Origin: Stereum hirsutum FP-91666 SS1
Taxonomy: Eukaryota; Basidiomycota; Agaricomycetes; Russulales; Stereaceae
DNA length: 64,000 nt
Assembly (NCBI RefSeq): GCF_000264905.1
Contig: NW_006763138.1
Coordinates: forward strand, 868,224 to 932,223
Direction of reading: 5' to 3'
Positions within the stretch are counted from its first letter, which is position 1, and each line of letters opens with the position of its first letter. The notes below the pieces were generated by a model. That model saw only the letters and a list, made by a program, of their open reading frames with translations. It was not told the origin of the DNA and made no database searches. Position numbers and translations under genes: made by a program. Positions 11,272-23,597 of the stretch are shown in pieces.

Positions 11272-14200
11272 ATGGTCTTAGACTTCTTCTCTGCTCGGGA
11301 TGAGCAGAGACCCCGCACATGGGGTTCGTCATTGAGATGGTCGCCAATGGTGCGTACGACCAGCTCTTACTCGAACAGGGGGAAGCTCACTTCTGTTTAC
11401 CAGGTCATTTATGTGATTTTATGGCTCGTCGATCAAAGTTTTCGGGAACGTATCGTTCATAAACCCAAACACTTTCTATCATCCGTGGATAATGCCATTG
11501 TCGAAGCTCTCAAGCTCTTGATCGCCTCGCTCGTTTGGTACCGAACATCGAAAACAACATACCACCCTATAGGTTCTCGTCCTATAGCCCTTGGTAGCGT
11601 TGTTTGGGAGTCGAGTCCGGGTGCAGAGCAGCAGGGATTTCGGGATAATGTTGTGGACAGCCCGATGGATGACTTCGTACTGATGGAAGAGCTGCAGAGG
11701 TCTCCGAGCCCTGGGATTTGGCAAGTCGGTACAGCGAGGTCCATATTACTCTCTTTCAGCGCAGCGGGTTTGTGGGCTATTCACTCGTATATGGTGCGTT
11801 ATACTTTGATTATGTTAGTGTGTCGTTACTAAATCCTCATACTGTGTAGCTTGCTGCCTGCCTCCGCCTTTTCGACGCTGTTATAGTTCACACTGTTTCC
11901 GCTCTGTCTATCATCCTTGTTCTGGGTGGCACTCATTTCTTCGGCATGGGGCCACAAACTAGCTCAAGATGGCAACTTGCCCTTCTCCAAGTAAGTCTGG
12001 ATATCCTCTCTCATATAAGAATAGCGTCACGAATGGTCACTATAGGTCACTAGCTCGATAGTCGCCGCCGTACGTTGCCCCATTATTCACCGCCACACTG
12101 TCACCTAAAATATGCGTTCAAGAGCAATCTTTCTTCCGTCGAACCCGTCCCATTCTTTTCGTATTTTGCTCTATCTGCTCTCGCCCTGTCTGCTGCTCTC
12201 TCAGTCATGCTCGTTGACCTGGTAAGTGAGATCAGTATGAAGAGTGTGTTCAGTTCGTACTGAACATTACGCGAACCAGCTCTACCGTTTGCACGACATA
12301 GATTCTCTTCCCGTCGTCAATATCACAGTATTCACATCCGGACTCTGCATTTATCTCAGCATGTCTCTCTCTCGTATCATCTTCGCCTCAAACGCCATGA
12401 TATTATACCCTTCAAACCTCTTATTCAACACGACATTTCGACTGGTCATTCGAGCAACCCTGGACTACACCGCCCTGTCTATTATCCGAAGTAATTCAAA
12501 ATTTTCTTCTGTAGCGACTGTATTCTGACTCTGGTATATCACAGATTGTGACGCTTTACTTGAACGAGTGTTGGCCTCTGCGTCTTTTGCCCTGTTAGTG
12601 CTGATTACCGCAGTGACGACCCGTACGATGTCACCCAGCATCTTCTTCGGCGGCTTGGTAGCACTATGGGCAGCCTTTCGATTTACCCGGAAATCTGTGG
12701 ACGATGATAATGAAGAAACTGCTAAGCAGGTACGGATTTTCACATGGTCCATAGATTGGGGGTTCTCTAATGTGTTCTCCATCCTGATAGGACGACATGC
12801 CCTTGACATTGACGCGTAAATCATTGCTTGGACTGTTATTAATGGCACTGTCCGGTTTCATTGCGCATGGCGCCGTGCAGGTGTCATTATCTGAACCTCA
12901 CAATCCTCCATTCTCCGTCAAGGACTCGTTATTCGCCTCCGAACATCCACTCTGCAAACGAAAACCATTGTCATTTGGACCCTTACTACTGCCTGAGGAA
13001 CGGACGTATCATGCCTTCGACGACGTGTTGCTAGTGGTATTTTTCAGTCATGCACGGTATGATGTGAACTTGGACTATTATCGTGAGGTGTATGCCGAGT
13101 ACTTTCCCAATGTGAGTAAGCCTGTTGGGCCGCGTCGCCATTTTGCCCATCTCTGATTTCTTCTCGATGGGCGTGATAGATGGTGTTTATCGGTCCCGGG
13201 AGCAGGGAGGACGCAGGATTCTACCATTCGTACGACGTTCTTGTTGACTCGTATGAATCGGACGAGGACCTGAGCGATCCAGACTGGTACAAAATGGCAG
13301 GTCGGGTATGTGGCTCTCGTCCGTGTTCGAAATTCAATTGTTCACCAGTGATATCGCAGATGGCTCATCACATGCTGTATACGGCTCTCCGAGAATATCC
13401 TTGCTATGATGGATACCTCTGGGCTCCTTTCGACACGCTCTTGAACGTTCCTCGCCTGCAACAATTTGACCAGGATCTGTTCTGGTACCATTCGCCCTTC
13501 GGACAGTACGTGCCAAATGTGGCTCTGGGATCCCCAGAGGACAACTGGAATTCAAGTCGACATGCGCCACCGGCCAATATCTCGCCTGATCCTGCGCTCA
13601 ACTTGACCGAAGGTTGGAGAGGTTGGGGTCCTGATTGGTGGTAAGTTTCAAACGTTTGTATACCATTTTATGGAGACGTGCGACTGATTTCGTACTCTGG
13701 ATACAGGTGGGGGTATGTATCATTCACTGTCTGTGTCATACGGTAACTATGAAGCCGTACTGACGGTGCTCTCGTCCATTCATCTATCAGCGACCCTCAC
13801 GTCGGTGTCTCGGAATGTATGCCAGCCTTCAACAAAGTCCCTGAATTTCAAAGGCGCCGACTACAGATGTTTTTGGACGGAAAGACGAGGTTTATCGGAG
13901 GCTCTGCCGACACGATGTATATTCCCGGGAGGCATAGAGAGCTGTTCATGGACACACTAGGTCTTTTCCTGGAGACGCAATGTTTCTTGGAAATCGCCAC
14001 GCCGACCACACTTCATCTCGTCGTCCCGCCCGACGAGCCGATCCTATTTGTAGACCATGTAAGGCCCTTCTACTTGCCACAACTCGGACGACCGAGCGCT
14101 AACCCTTCTTAATCGATAATTATCTAGTGGTGGATATGGGAACCACCGTTGAACGCGACGTTCGTGAGAAATCAGTGGACAGCTGGTTACGAAGTCGACA

Positions 14201-14337
14201 CGTTCCATACGTTCCATTGGGGGGATAAGGGCGACGACGGCGCATGGAGAGGGAATCCGGACCACATTGAGGACGTGAGGCAGTTGCTCCAAGAGTCCGC
14301 TGTGCGGCAGAAAATAGACTTTCCCGGTCTAGAGTGA
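11272..14337 (+). CDS. Polytopic membrane protein with C-terminal STELLO/DUF288-like domain
   Basis: The N-terminal half has about eight to ten hydrophobic segments spread over short exons (for example YQVIYVILWLVDQSF, RSILLSFSAAGLWAIHSYM, FFSYFALSALALSAALSVML, ITVFTSGLCIYLSMSLSRII). A single helix, KSLLGLLLMALSGFIAHGAV, then leads to a luminal-type domain of about 450 residues. It begins DDVLLVVFFSHARYDVNLDY and continues YFPNMVFIGPGSREDAG, YLWAPFDTLLNVPRLQQFD, GRHRELFMDTLGLFLETQCFL and VDHWWIWEPPL. The sequence of steps (hydrophobic strand, FPN-x-VFIGP, an aspartate-containing APFDT, a late ETQCFLEIA block) recalls the STELLO/DUF288 glycosyltransferase-like proteins of plants and nematodes. 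This is a resemblance, not proof. Likely endomembrane. Roughly ten introns. Confidence 0.72.
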
Positions 14338-15171
14338 GGTCGAGGTGAGGATGTTGGATATTCTAGTTGTGAGTGCTTTCAGTCATCGATGGCGTATGGA
14401 TCGCAGTTAGCTAACGACTTGCTCTCTTCGTAGAATTCACTAATTATACCTAGGCTTGCCGCTCAGCGAAATGAGCGACTATGGCCTCGGAGCCACGGAC
14501 AAACACAAATGCTGTGTTCATATCTCAATACTTACACTCCATACTTATTCTATACTCGGACAGTTGAAGAAAATGTGAATGAAGCAGAAGACGTAGCCCC
14601 AATCATGTTTTTATAACTCGATGGTCAACACTCATGCCGCCCGGTAGCCAGGCTAGACTGATGGACGTTGATATTGTGTTTATGCGATTTGTCTGAATTA
14701 TTTGGTGCCTCGTCAAGTGCAGCACGCGCTCGCGGACGAAATGACTTTTTACAAGACTTGCTACTCACAGCACAATGTTCTGTACACCCTGCTCCGTTGA
14801 ACTGCGGAACTGGATGTCCATGAGGCTCTACACAATGTTGTCCATGCTATGCGCTGATATTACCATCTGGCGGTACCTCATTGTACCTTGAACACACCTT
14901 GAACGAGAATATTGATCAAACACGGAATATCAATGCGTGGCGACCCACCAACTTGCAATTGGTCATGCAGCCAATAGCTTCGCGGCCCGGATCCTCCGGA
15001 CTTTGCAACATTTTCTGTTCGCCTTAGTCGCCTTCACAAAGCTTCCTACTCCTTGAACTCTCCCCCCTCCTCTGACAGCTTGCTCAATATATGCCCTTCA
15101 GTGGATAATTTTGACGGACTAAATATCTGATATATTTTTCCTGTTTCTCTCACCACCAATACACTGCCACG
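14338..15171. other. Intergenic; promoter of the G-patch gene
   Basis: A CT-rich tract (about 15050-15150) with TTTCTCTCACC just before the ATG at 15172 is typical of fungal core promoters and 5' leaders. No gene seen. Confidence 0.4.
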
Positions 15172-16434
15172 ATGCCCTTAGATGGGCACTCCTACCTGGT
15201 CGCCCAAGGATGGACTGGTACGGGCACCGGACTTCGCCAAGGTTCCCTATCTCGACCTCTTGCTATACCTCAAAAGAAGAACCTGGCTGGCGTAGGCAAG
15301 GATCGCGATGAGGCTTTCCCGTTCTGGGATCAGTGAGTCTTACTTTTCAGTAATAATATGGAAAGTATATGAGAGCTGACTGTCCACTTTTACTCGTGAT
15401 GTCTGAACGGTCAGTTTGTTTTCGGCCGCTGCGAGCGCGATTCAAGTGAAGCTCTCAGCAGATGATGATGACGATGATGATTCGGTGCGTCCGTATCCTT
15501 TAGTTTCCTAAGCCACACCGTCTAACCTTCCAACCATCATCACCTTCAGGGTGGCGACAACGACAGCGCCCCCACACCTAATCCCGAATTCAGACGAACG
15601 AAAACCGGCATCCTCTCCAATCGTCGCCCTCCAACGGGCACACCTGCCGACACCTCTGGAACTTCCACTCCTTCCACCTCTTCCACACCTGGTCCCGGCC
15701 CTTCGACTTCGCGTCTCACACTTATCGCCCTCGCGAAACGCGAAGCCGCCAAACGTAACCTTTACTCTCGATTCTTTAAAGGCCCGGTGCTTGGACCTGA
15801 TGCGGCCATTGACGTCGAGATGGTTAAAAGCGAGATTAAGGGTGGGGAGCAGGTGCAGATGCAAGTGATGGATCACGCTATAACGAGGATTGGGGGTACG
15901 GAGGGCAAAGAGGAGAGTAAGAAGCGAAAGCGAGATAAAGTGAAGGTGGAGGATAGTGAAGGTGCGAAAAGTGTAGAGATGGACGAGGAGACGCAGAGGA
16001 AAGAGAGGCAGCAGCGAAAGGCAGAGAAACGGCAGCTCAAAGAGCAAAAACGGGCAAGAAAAGAGGAGAAGAGGAGACGGAAGGAAGAGAAGGCAATGGC
16101 AGCGGCGAAGGCAGATGGAGAGGCAAAGGCCAATTTAGTCGAGGTTACAGAGCCCGAAGTAGATACAGAGCAGGCCTCTGGTGAAGAAGCGCTCACGAAG
16201 GACGAACGAAGGCGACGTCGGAAAGAGAAACGAGCGCAGAAGGAACTTGCTCAGGGACCGTCGGCGAATGCTCTTGAGGTACCAAGGGCTAGAAAGGCGA
16301 AGACTTCGAAGCGAGGTGCGGAGGAATCGGGATCCCCACTGGATAATGGCGAGCAGGGTTCAGTTGTTGGGATAGAAGGCGTTGCAGAGTCTGTGAGGAG
16401 GAAAAAGAAACGGAAAGTTTCTGACGCTGCATAA
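15172..16434 (+). CDS. G-patch nucleolar protein, TMA23/GPATCH4-like
   Basis: Probable nucleolar ribosome-biogenesis factor. Exon 1 (to 15332) encodes a G-patch: SYLVAQGWTGTGTGLRQGSL, then SRPLAIPQKKNLAGVGKDRD and EAFPFWD. Exon 2 starts at 15415 with HLFSAAASAIQVKLSADDDD. This arrangement (G-patch at the very N-terminus followed by WWE/FWDxLFxxxxxxIQV) matches yeast TMA23. The rest is charged and repetitive: a run of aspartates, a Ser/Thr/Pro linker, then a long Lys/Arg/Glu helix-forming tract (KEERQQRKAEKR, RARKEEKRRRKEEKAM) and a C-terminal nuclear-localisation cluster RRKKKRKVSDAA. A role alongside a DEAH helicase is known for other G-patch proteins and is only inferred here. Two short introns. 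Confidence 0.83.
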
Positions 16435-16923
16435 CATTGTCTGTACTCAGTTGTCACCTTGGACGCACCCCGTCCTCCAGGAGAAAATATCCTACTCTTT
16501 GAGGACCTGCTAGGTCAACGACTTTGATCCTCCGTGAGATCAAAAGTTGTGAGAGATATCTGACAGCGGGGGCAATGACCTTTTCGAGGCTGGGGGCGGG
16601 GAGGCGGCGCAATGGTTTGAATAGGCGGTGGGGAAAGAGACGCCTGATGAGGGAGTGTTAGATGGGGACCAAGTATGAAGTCAATGTGATTGTGTTGTCG
16701 GGCAGTGTGGGACACGTCCCGCGCCACTGGTGCCTCATAACGGGATATTGTCACTGAGTGGAGGTTGCTAGATTTTTACTCTTAGCCAAACAATGCAACA
16801 CAGCGGCATAAGCAGGGATATGTGTATTTTTTGGTCGTATTACGACAGGCATAGGCCAGCAAAGGTAAACCTAGAGACATCGTCAACGCAGGTTCAAAGT
16901 CAGAGGTGTAGAATGAACACCTA
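16435..16923. other. Convergent intergenic region
   Basis: 3' ends of the G-patch gene (plus) and the TMEM223-like gene (minus) face each other. A 79-codon minus frame at 16515-16754 contains CPRC but has no family match by eye and no clear partner exon. Confidence 0.35.
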
Positions 16924-17708
16924 CTAAGGTTTACCAACTATTGGGCCGCTAGTCCAGCTTGGATCCTTGGCAGTTGACGGGGCCGACCTTTTGATGCCCC
17001 AAGCGTCCAGAATCGTGTCCCGCACCTGCACGCCCGAAAGCTCCTCTCCGTTCGCCGATGAACCGTTACATTCCACCAGGAACTTCCCTCTCAGGCCGTT
17101 CACCTTCAGCGTAGCCTCCGTAGCATCGCGACCGGGAGACAACTCCGCCGAGGACAAGGGAACGAGGAAGCCTTGGTTGCCTGTGTGTGCACCGGATTGT
17201 ACGAAGATCTCGCGTTGGCCAGTAGGAGACTGGAAGAGGTGTAGCCTTTGGACAATGCGAGTGCGGCCGGTCCAGATGATGGCAGCAAGGCTGGCCCCGA
17301 GAATTATATGGCCGAGACAAAGCCCTGCACGCTGCCAAACTGGTCGAAGGACCCAGCCTTCGCCATCAGGATTTGGGGATGAAGTGTCGGTGGACGACGA
17401 GGCCGCATTGGCGTCGGCCTCGACTAATGAAGTTTCCTTCGACCTCCATTCTCGCCACGTAAAGTCAGTCATGGTTGAGCTGTAACATGTGAGGATGCGT
17501 AAGCAGATGTATAGCAGAAAAAACCATGCATGGGGACGAACGTGACTATAGCATCTGCCGCGATGAGACCCCAACTGAATTTCACCCATAATGGAGGCTT
17601 GCGGTAGAAAAGAGGCCGTTCAAAGACCTGAGCAGGCAAAGAGTGTGCTCGTATGGGCGATCTGAGAGCCTGCGTCGCCGCTGGCTTCCTACGGAAGAGA
17701 AAAGACAT
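16924..17708 (-). CDS. TMEM223-like, probably mitochondrial two-helix membrane protein
   Basis: About 230 residues. Starts MSFLFRRKPAATQALRS, a basic, hydroxylated stretch like a mitochondrial presequence. First hydrophobic segment: WVKFSWGLIAADAIVTS (joined across an intron with donor GTTCGT). Then a polar loop rich in Ala/Ser/Thr, and a second helix RAGLCLGHIILGASLAAIIW. The C-terminal domain has GNQGFLVPLSSAELSP and ATLKVNGLRGKFLVECNG. The order helix, loop, helix, VPL motif, then VKG-RF-like strand parallels animal TMEM223, a complex IV-associated inner-membrane protein. That match is by pattern only. Divergent from the GH43 gene with about 860 bases between starts. Confidence 0.6.
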
Positions 17709-18569
17709 GTGGAAGATGCAGAGTCGGACAAGGATGTCTGTTGGGTGGCACGAATCCAGGTGTGGCACCATCGTATGCCGAAGGCACACAGCCAGTGTCC
17801 CGGACGCCGACCATTGACAAGGAACTTAATTCTGGTCCGACGGCTTTTCCTCGTACGCGTGGACCACTTCGTCTGCTCAAACCTCTTGTTTGAGTTTTGA
17901 TCATCGGACAATCTGGCTTGTAACCTTGCACGCTGTGTCGGAACTTTCTCGACACTGGGAACTATAGGAATAAGGCGACATCATTGACATGCGATATGCA
18001 GGGACTCAGCGCGTCTCATTTCGTGCACTGGACCAACATGATGTATCTATACCCACCATCATATTACTATCTAACCTGGCCACGGTGAATACGAAACTAG
18101 CACGGCCAGACTCGGAGTCTGAAAATCGTTCATGTATATTATGACCATTGCTGTGCACTGAATCTGTACACCTAACCGAGACGAAACTTGGCTCCGTTTG
18201 CCACGGTGCTTGAGGTAGGTCTCCTCATCCCAGCAATCCCTAGATACTCAACAGGCAACTCGCAGTACTCGGACATCCAGCAACTGGCATAGAGGCCGTC
18301 CTCATGATGCGACGTCCGCACGACACAGCAACCCATATATCATTCTAGGTACGACCTTCCGCGCGCTCGCCAAGTCTTTCGTCTTGCAACTTTGAGCGCG
18401 ATCTCACCGTCACCGCATGATCGGTGATGTAGATGTCCAAGTATACCGGAGCTGTCCTGGCTTGGAAGGTGATGTACTGAGTACTCCACAGGCTACGCCG
18501 TCGTGCTATAAAAGTTGAAACTTCAAGCTGACTCTCCCAAGCTCCCCCAGCAGGCTCTTCTGATCCACT
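17709..18569. other. Divergent promoter region
   Basis: Separates the TMEM223-like gene (minus) from the GH43 gene (plus). The GH43 side has a TATA box (18507). No open frame of substance. Confidence 0.45.
18507..18513 (+). promoter_or_regulatory. TATA box of the GH43 gene
   Basis: TATAAAA about 57 bases before the ATG at 18570, a good distance for a strongly regulated fungal secreted-enzyme gene with a short leader. Confidence 0.5.
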
Positions 18570-20119
18570 ATGAAGCTCCATTTCCTTGCTTCCTTCTTTT
18601 CTCTTGCGACTTCTCTCGTAGCAGCGCAGACATACCCCAATCCGATCGCCGGAAGTGGTAAGTTGCTCCTGCTTCTGCAACCTCGTTATGTTATTTAATA
18701 GAGTATCTCGTTAGAAAATATTTCCGTCCGCGATCCTGCCATCTGGTACAACTCAGCTACTGGGGTGAGAGCAACGCTTTTCCTCGCCTTGCGAATGACT
18801 GATGGGCCATCGCGCAGAAATATTATGTTTTCGCCACTGGGGGACTTATCACCACCTACACCAGTACCTCTCTCAACGGGTCCGCCTTTTCTACAATCAT
18901 ATGCTGTTGATGCCTCGCTCACATCCTACACCTGTAGACCATGGACGAATGCGGGAAAGGCTCTTTCCGCCTGCGCCAACGTTAACAGCCCGGGTAATTG
19001 CGACCTCTGGGCACCCGATATTAACTACTTTGACGGGCAATATGTGCTGTACTACTCCGCTTCTACACTTTCAAGCCAAATCTCGGTGATTGGTGTCGCT
19101 ACAAGTCCTTCCATGGAGCCTGGTACATGGACGGATCATGGCGAGGTCATAAGCTCTACGACCGGAGATGTCTACAACGCTAGTTTGTGGTCATGTTCTC
19201 TGTTCCTTGAACGTAACTCATGTAGCATTCAGTCGACGCGAACCTCATCATCACCAATGGTGGTCTGCAACTTTCCTTCGGAAGTTGGCAACAAGGTGAC
19301 AGGAATGGTATCTGGACTACGACGATGACTGAAGTGTTGTTGGGGTAGGAATCTATCAGATTGGGCTTTGGCCCGACGTAGAGACGCAAGCCTCCGTACG
19401 TCCTCTTTCGCGTGTCCTTTGCTGACGGTTTACTGATGGACACTGGCAGGCTCTCCCCGGAACGCACCTTGCTGGTCTGCTTCTTTCCATGCTTTGAACT
19501 CATGATCATAAACTCAGCTCTATTGCAGGTGCCAACCATCGCCCAGCTGAGGGTGGCTTCGACTACAAGCCCCCTAGCTCAGACTTATGGTTCTTCTTCT
19601 TTTCTGACGGTATTACACCTCTCCAAGGTGTACGTCGCATGTGTTACCTCTGTCGTCCGATTCAAACTCAAGCATTTGTCTGTAGGATACTACTCGTCCG
19701 GCCGCGGGAGACGAGTACAAGGTCCGCGTCGGGCGCGGTTCCTCCAGCCAGGGTCCCTTCTACGTAAATATTTCCCCGTCATCGATTTCCCTGCTGGTCT
19801 CTCATGTGACTTTTCTTGTCAACAGGGAGGAGCTGGAAATGAGTTGACTGAGGACCTTAACCCACCGACTGGTAATATTATCTTGGCGTCGCATGACAAC
19901 ATTTATGCTCCAGGCGGTATGTGACATCGCTGACTCTTGATTCGTCCGGAGACTGACGAAGTGCTCGTATATGTAGGCCAGAGCATCTTCCATGACCCAG
20001 TCAGTGGTAGGGATGTCATGGTCTACCACTACGTCCGTGAGAGCGAGGTCGGCGGCGCGTCGTACCTCGGCATCAACTACCTCGACTTCTCGTCTGGGTG
20101 GCCCGTCGTTGTCAACTAG
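18570..20119 (+). CDS. Secreted glycoside hydrolase family 43, arabinanase-like
   Basis: Probable extracellular endo-1,5-alpha-L-arabinanase or arabinofuranosidase acting on pectin side chains. Signal peptide: MKLHFLASFFSLATSLVAAQ. The five-bladed propeller starts ENISVRDPAIWYN, whose aspartate is the expected catalytic base. DLWAPDINYFDGQYVLYYSA and VYNAIDANLIITNGGLQLSF follow; the aspartate in IDANL fits the pKa-modulating residue. RPAEGGFDYK supplies the expected acid glutamate. The C-terminal part reads RPAAGDEYKVRVGRGSSSQG, then LTEDLNPPTGNIILASHDN and MVYHYVRESEVGG, ending SSGWPVVVN. The coding region is split by about eight introns. One, joining GDRNG to IYQIGL (19306-19346), is only 41 bases. 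All three catalytic acids are seen, so the enzyme looks active. Exact linkage specificity is not readable. Confidence 0.88.
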
Positions 20120-20563
20120 AGAGTAGCTTCTCCTTTATTATGATTTGCCATGGGATTTAGGATATGATCCAGGTTATGACGGGGCTCCGTAGTATTGGGT
20201 TGCATCAGCTACGGCCTTTGACGACGCCTTGAATATGCAATATATACCAGAATTGAAGGATATTTATTGAGGTGAACGGAAGGAGCTCATTCCGAGTCCT
20301 GACATTGTTCCATTTAAACCTCTGTATTGTTCCTCGTGGGGCCGTATTGTACCCTGAATAGACTCTCCATCCATCTTTCCCTTTGACAGTACTAATTGAG
20401 ACGTCCGACCTAAGGGCCACACTCGAACACCGACTGCTGAGTGCCACACAATTACATGTTCTCAATTTCCAATTGCTTTGAGCAGAGATCCAAACAAGAG
20501 CGCTTGGACAGTTCCTTCATCTCTTTCATAGCTGTTGTACACTATCATTGCGCGTATTTCTGC
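20120..20563. other. Intergenic, nothing distinct
   Basis: 3' flank of GH43 and promoter of alpha-actinin. Minus-strand frames at 20205-20465 show no features. Confidence 0.4.
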
Positions 20564-23500
20564 ATGGACTCACTTAATACCCTTGCATCAAACACACAAG
20601 AGAGGACCTTCTGTAAATGGCTCGTAATCATCTCTCGTATCGACCCCTGTACCCAGATATTTATATAGTCGATGTAGGCTCAATACGAAGCTGGAGTCCG
20701 CAGGGTATCCCTCTATGACTTCTCTGGTCAAGGATCTTTCGGACGGAGTGAGGCTGATACAGCTCATGGTGCGTACTCTGTCATTGGCATTCCTTCTGAC
20801 TTACTTATAATCTGTGCGCGAACAGGAAATCATGGGTGCGTTGCTTTGCTTTTGTGTGCCTCTCATCAAGCTAAGCGCAACTGGGCTGATGGCGCAGTAT
20901 GTTTGCAGGCGACACCACTCTTGGACGTTACAATAGGAATCCCCGAATGCGCGTACAGAAGGCAGAGAATGTTAACAAGGCCCTCGAGTTTATCACTTCG
21001 CGTGGCGTCAAGCTTACGAACATCGGCCCAGAAGGCGCGTTGCCCACCCTCTTCCTACCCCTGCCAAACGATACTGATACTTTGTATGCAGACATTATGG
21101 ATGGAAACCTCAAACTAATCTTGGGCATGATCTGGACCCTTATTCTCCGATTCACCATCGCAGACATCAAGTCAGTTTTGCTCCTTGCCTCCGTCCGATG
21201 TTATAGCCAAGCTCATTGTTCGAGGTTGTACACGTTTAACTGACGCGTCTTGAAAGCGAAGAAGGTCTTTCAGCCAAGGAGGGACTTCTACTCTGGTGTC
21301 AGCGCAAAACTGCGCCGTACGACGACGTGAATGTCCAGGATTTCTCCCTCAGCTGGTCGGATGGCCTGGCCTTGTGCGTGTCTTTCATTTCCCTTCCGGG
21401 ATACCTTCGCCCTAAAAGCTGATGTGTGTGGCGCCAATTGTAGATGTGCCCTGATTCACTGTCATCGACCCGACTTGATAGATTATCATAAACTGAACAA
21501 GGTGCGCATACTCTTACTGTCCTTGGTCACCCTCTGTTTACGGTGGGTGTCTCCAGTCAGACCGTCACGGAAACACACAACTCGCGTTCGATGTGGCTGC
21601 AGAGCATCTCGGGATTCCGGTGCGTATACCTCGCTCTTGGTCAGGGTATGAGTACCGTTTCAAACGTCCATGTGTCCCAATGTCACATATAGCAACTCCT
21701 CGAGGTCGCGGATCTGTGTGATTCTCACCGGCCAGATGAACGTAGTGTCATGACCTACATCGCTAGTTTCTTCCACGCCTTCTCCTCTATGGGTGCGTAT
21801 CACCTTATTCAACTTTCGCCGGCCATCAATGATCCTGATGCTAGATCTTATATTCCCTTGCATGCCTTAGATCAAGCAGAGACTGTATCACGCCGACTAG
21901 AGAAATTTGCAGAACTGATGCAGTCAATATGGCTCAGTCGGAATGACTACGAGCGGCGCGTCAGGGCTGTATGTCGTGCTACAATGCTACACATCATGGA
22001 CTTCCACTTACACTGTTGGCGCCTAACACCAGCTCCTAACATCTCTCTTCGATATTCAAGACCAGTGGGATGCCGTCAAGTTCACGGGGACTTACACCGA
22101 CGCCAAGGAACACCTGAACAGCTTCGCCACTTATAAGCAAACGCAGAAACGTACGTGGGTCACTGAGAAGCAGGACGTGGCGACGTTATTTGGGAATGTG
22201 CAGACGAAGTTGAAGACGTATGGGCTGAGGGAGTACGTACCACCTATGGGCCTGGCGCTATCCGTACGTTCTTATCTATTCTCAAGTCGCAGTGCGTTGA
22301 AGAAGTGCTTACACCGTCTCATAGGACCTAGATGATGCATGGCAGGATTTGCTAGCGGCAGAGGCTAGGCGTTCAAGATCGATCAATGCACAGATCAGAG
22401 AGTTCGTATTTTTCTACGAACCTCTTTGTCACGATGCAATTACCTTACTCTTTTTTACGGTTCAGAATCAAAGAATCGCTACGCAAGCAGTTCGCAGATC
22501 TCGCAAATGACTTCCAAAGGCGGGTACACGGCATCTCGACCGAGCTTTCCGCAATAGATGGTCCTCTCGAGGTTTGTTACACCACCGCCTAACGTCCCTA
22601 TACTTTCTTCTAATCTGAAAATGCGTTGGACCTCTCCAGGAACAACAAACCCAGGTTGACCAACTTCAGACCCGAATACCTAGCCTCTCTGCAGCGCTCG
22701 CGGAGGTTGAGGGTGCCGAGGCTGAATGTGCGGCAGCAAATGTGGAAGAGAACGATTATACTGTGTTTACTTGTCAAGATCTTGTGTTCGAGCTGGAACT
22801 GGTCGTACAAGGGATTGCGAAGAAGATTGCGTTCATTGATAACCAGGTTCGAGCCCTTTTCCCATCTTGCACGCTTGAAGCCTACACTACCGTGCTCTTG
22901 ACCATCGCTCAGGACTGATTTATTTTTCCCCGGTGGTATAGATTGTATCGAGGAATATGACAAATCTTACACCGGCACAGCTAGAACAGTTCGAGAGCAC
23001 ATTCCGATACTTCGACAAGGACGAGTCAAACACACTCGAGCAGAGCGAGATGACAGCTGCGCTCGCAAGTCTCGGCATCGTCTACGCTGTAAGTCTTCCG
23101 CTCAACTGATCTCGGCGGCTCGCTTATTGTAATGGACTTGGCGTTACAGGACGATGATATGGACATCATATATGACCAGCTTGTGCAGGACTACGGCGCA
23201 ATCACTTTTGAAGCTTTCATCAACCTCTTGGTGCGTGCGCTATCGGAGAGTGTTCCTACCTTAGGTTGACCACTGACTAGACTCTATGGTCACACCACAG
23301 GTTGATATCACCGAGGATCAAACCTCGCCAGATCAACTGCGCGAGGCCTTCGAAGGCGTAGCAGGGAACAAGGTGAGCGCGGTGCTCCGTGTTATTCGTA
23401 GCTTGGCGACTAACTTGGAAATATCTATGTAGCCATTCGTCACGGAACTGGACCTCAAGCTTGCACATTTGCCTGCGAGTGCAATTGACTACCTCCGCGA

Positions 23501-23597
23501 AGTGATGCCTACAGCGGAGAACGGCGCCGGGTCTGGGCAAGAGAGCGACAGGGAGTATGACTACCAGGCTTGGTTGGATAGAGTGTTCGACTATTGA
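20564..23597 (+). CDS. Alpha-actinin
   Basis: Cross-links actin filaments, in fungi at the cytokinetic ring. Exon 1 ([19 protein letters not shown]) leads into calponin-homology domain 1: [60 protein letters not shown]. Domain 2 has [40 protein letters not shown] and [21 protein letters not shown] rod of about 250 residues in spectrin-like repeats follows ([20 protein letters not shown] and later coiled stretches). The C-terminus is calmodulin-like: [20 protein letters not shown] has a good EF-hand loop ([12 protein letters not shown]), while the later hands look degenerate. It ends WLDRVFDY. More than twelve short introns. Two junctions in domain 1 fit the family sequence best with GC-AG introns (see findings). 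Cofilin lies directly downstream. Confidence 0.92.

Noticed and set aside
16515..16754. 79-codon minus frame with CPRC
   Set aside because: Single short frame between convergent genes, no second zinc pair, no family recognised.
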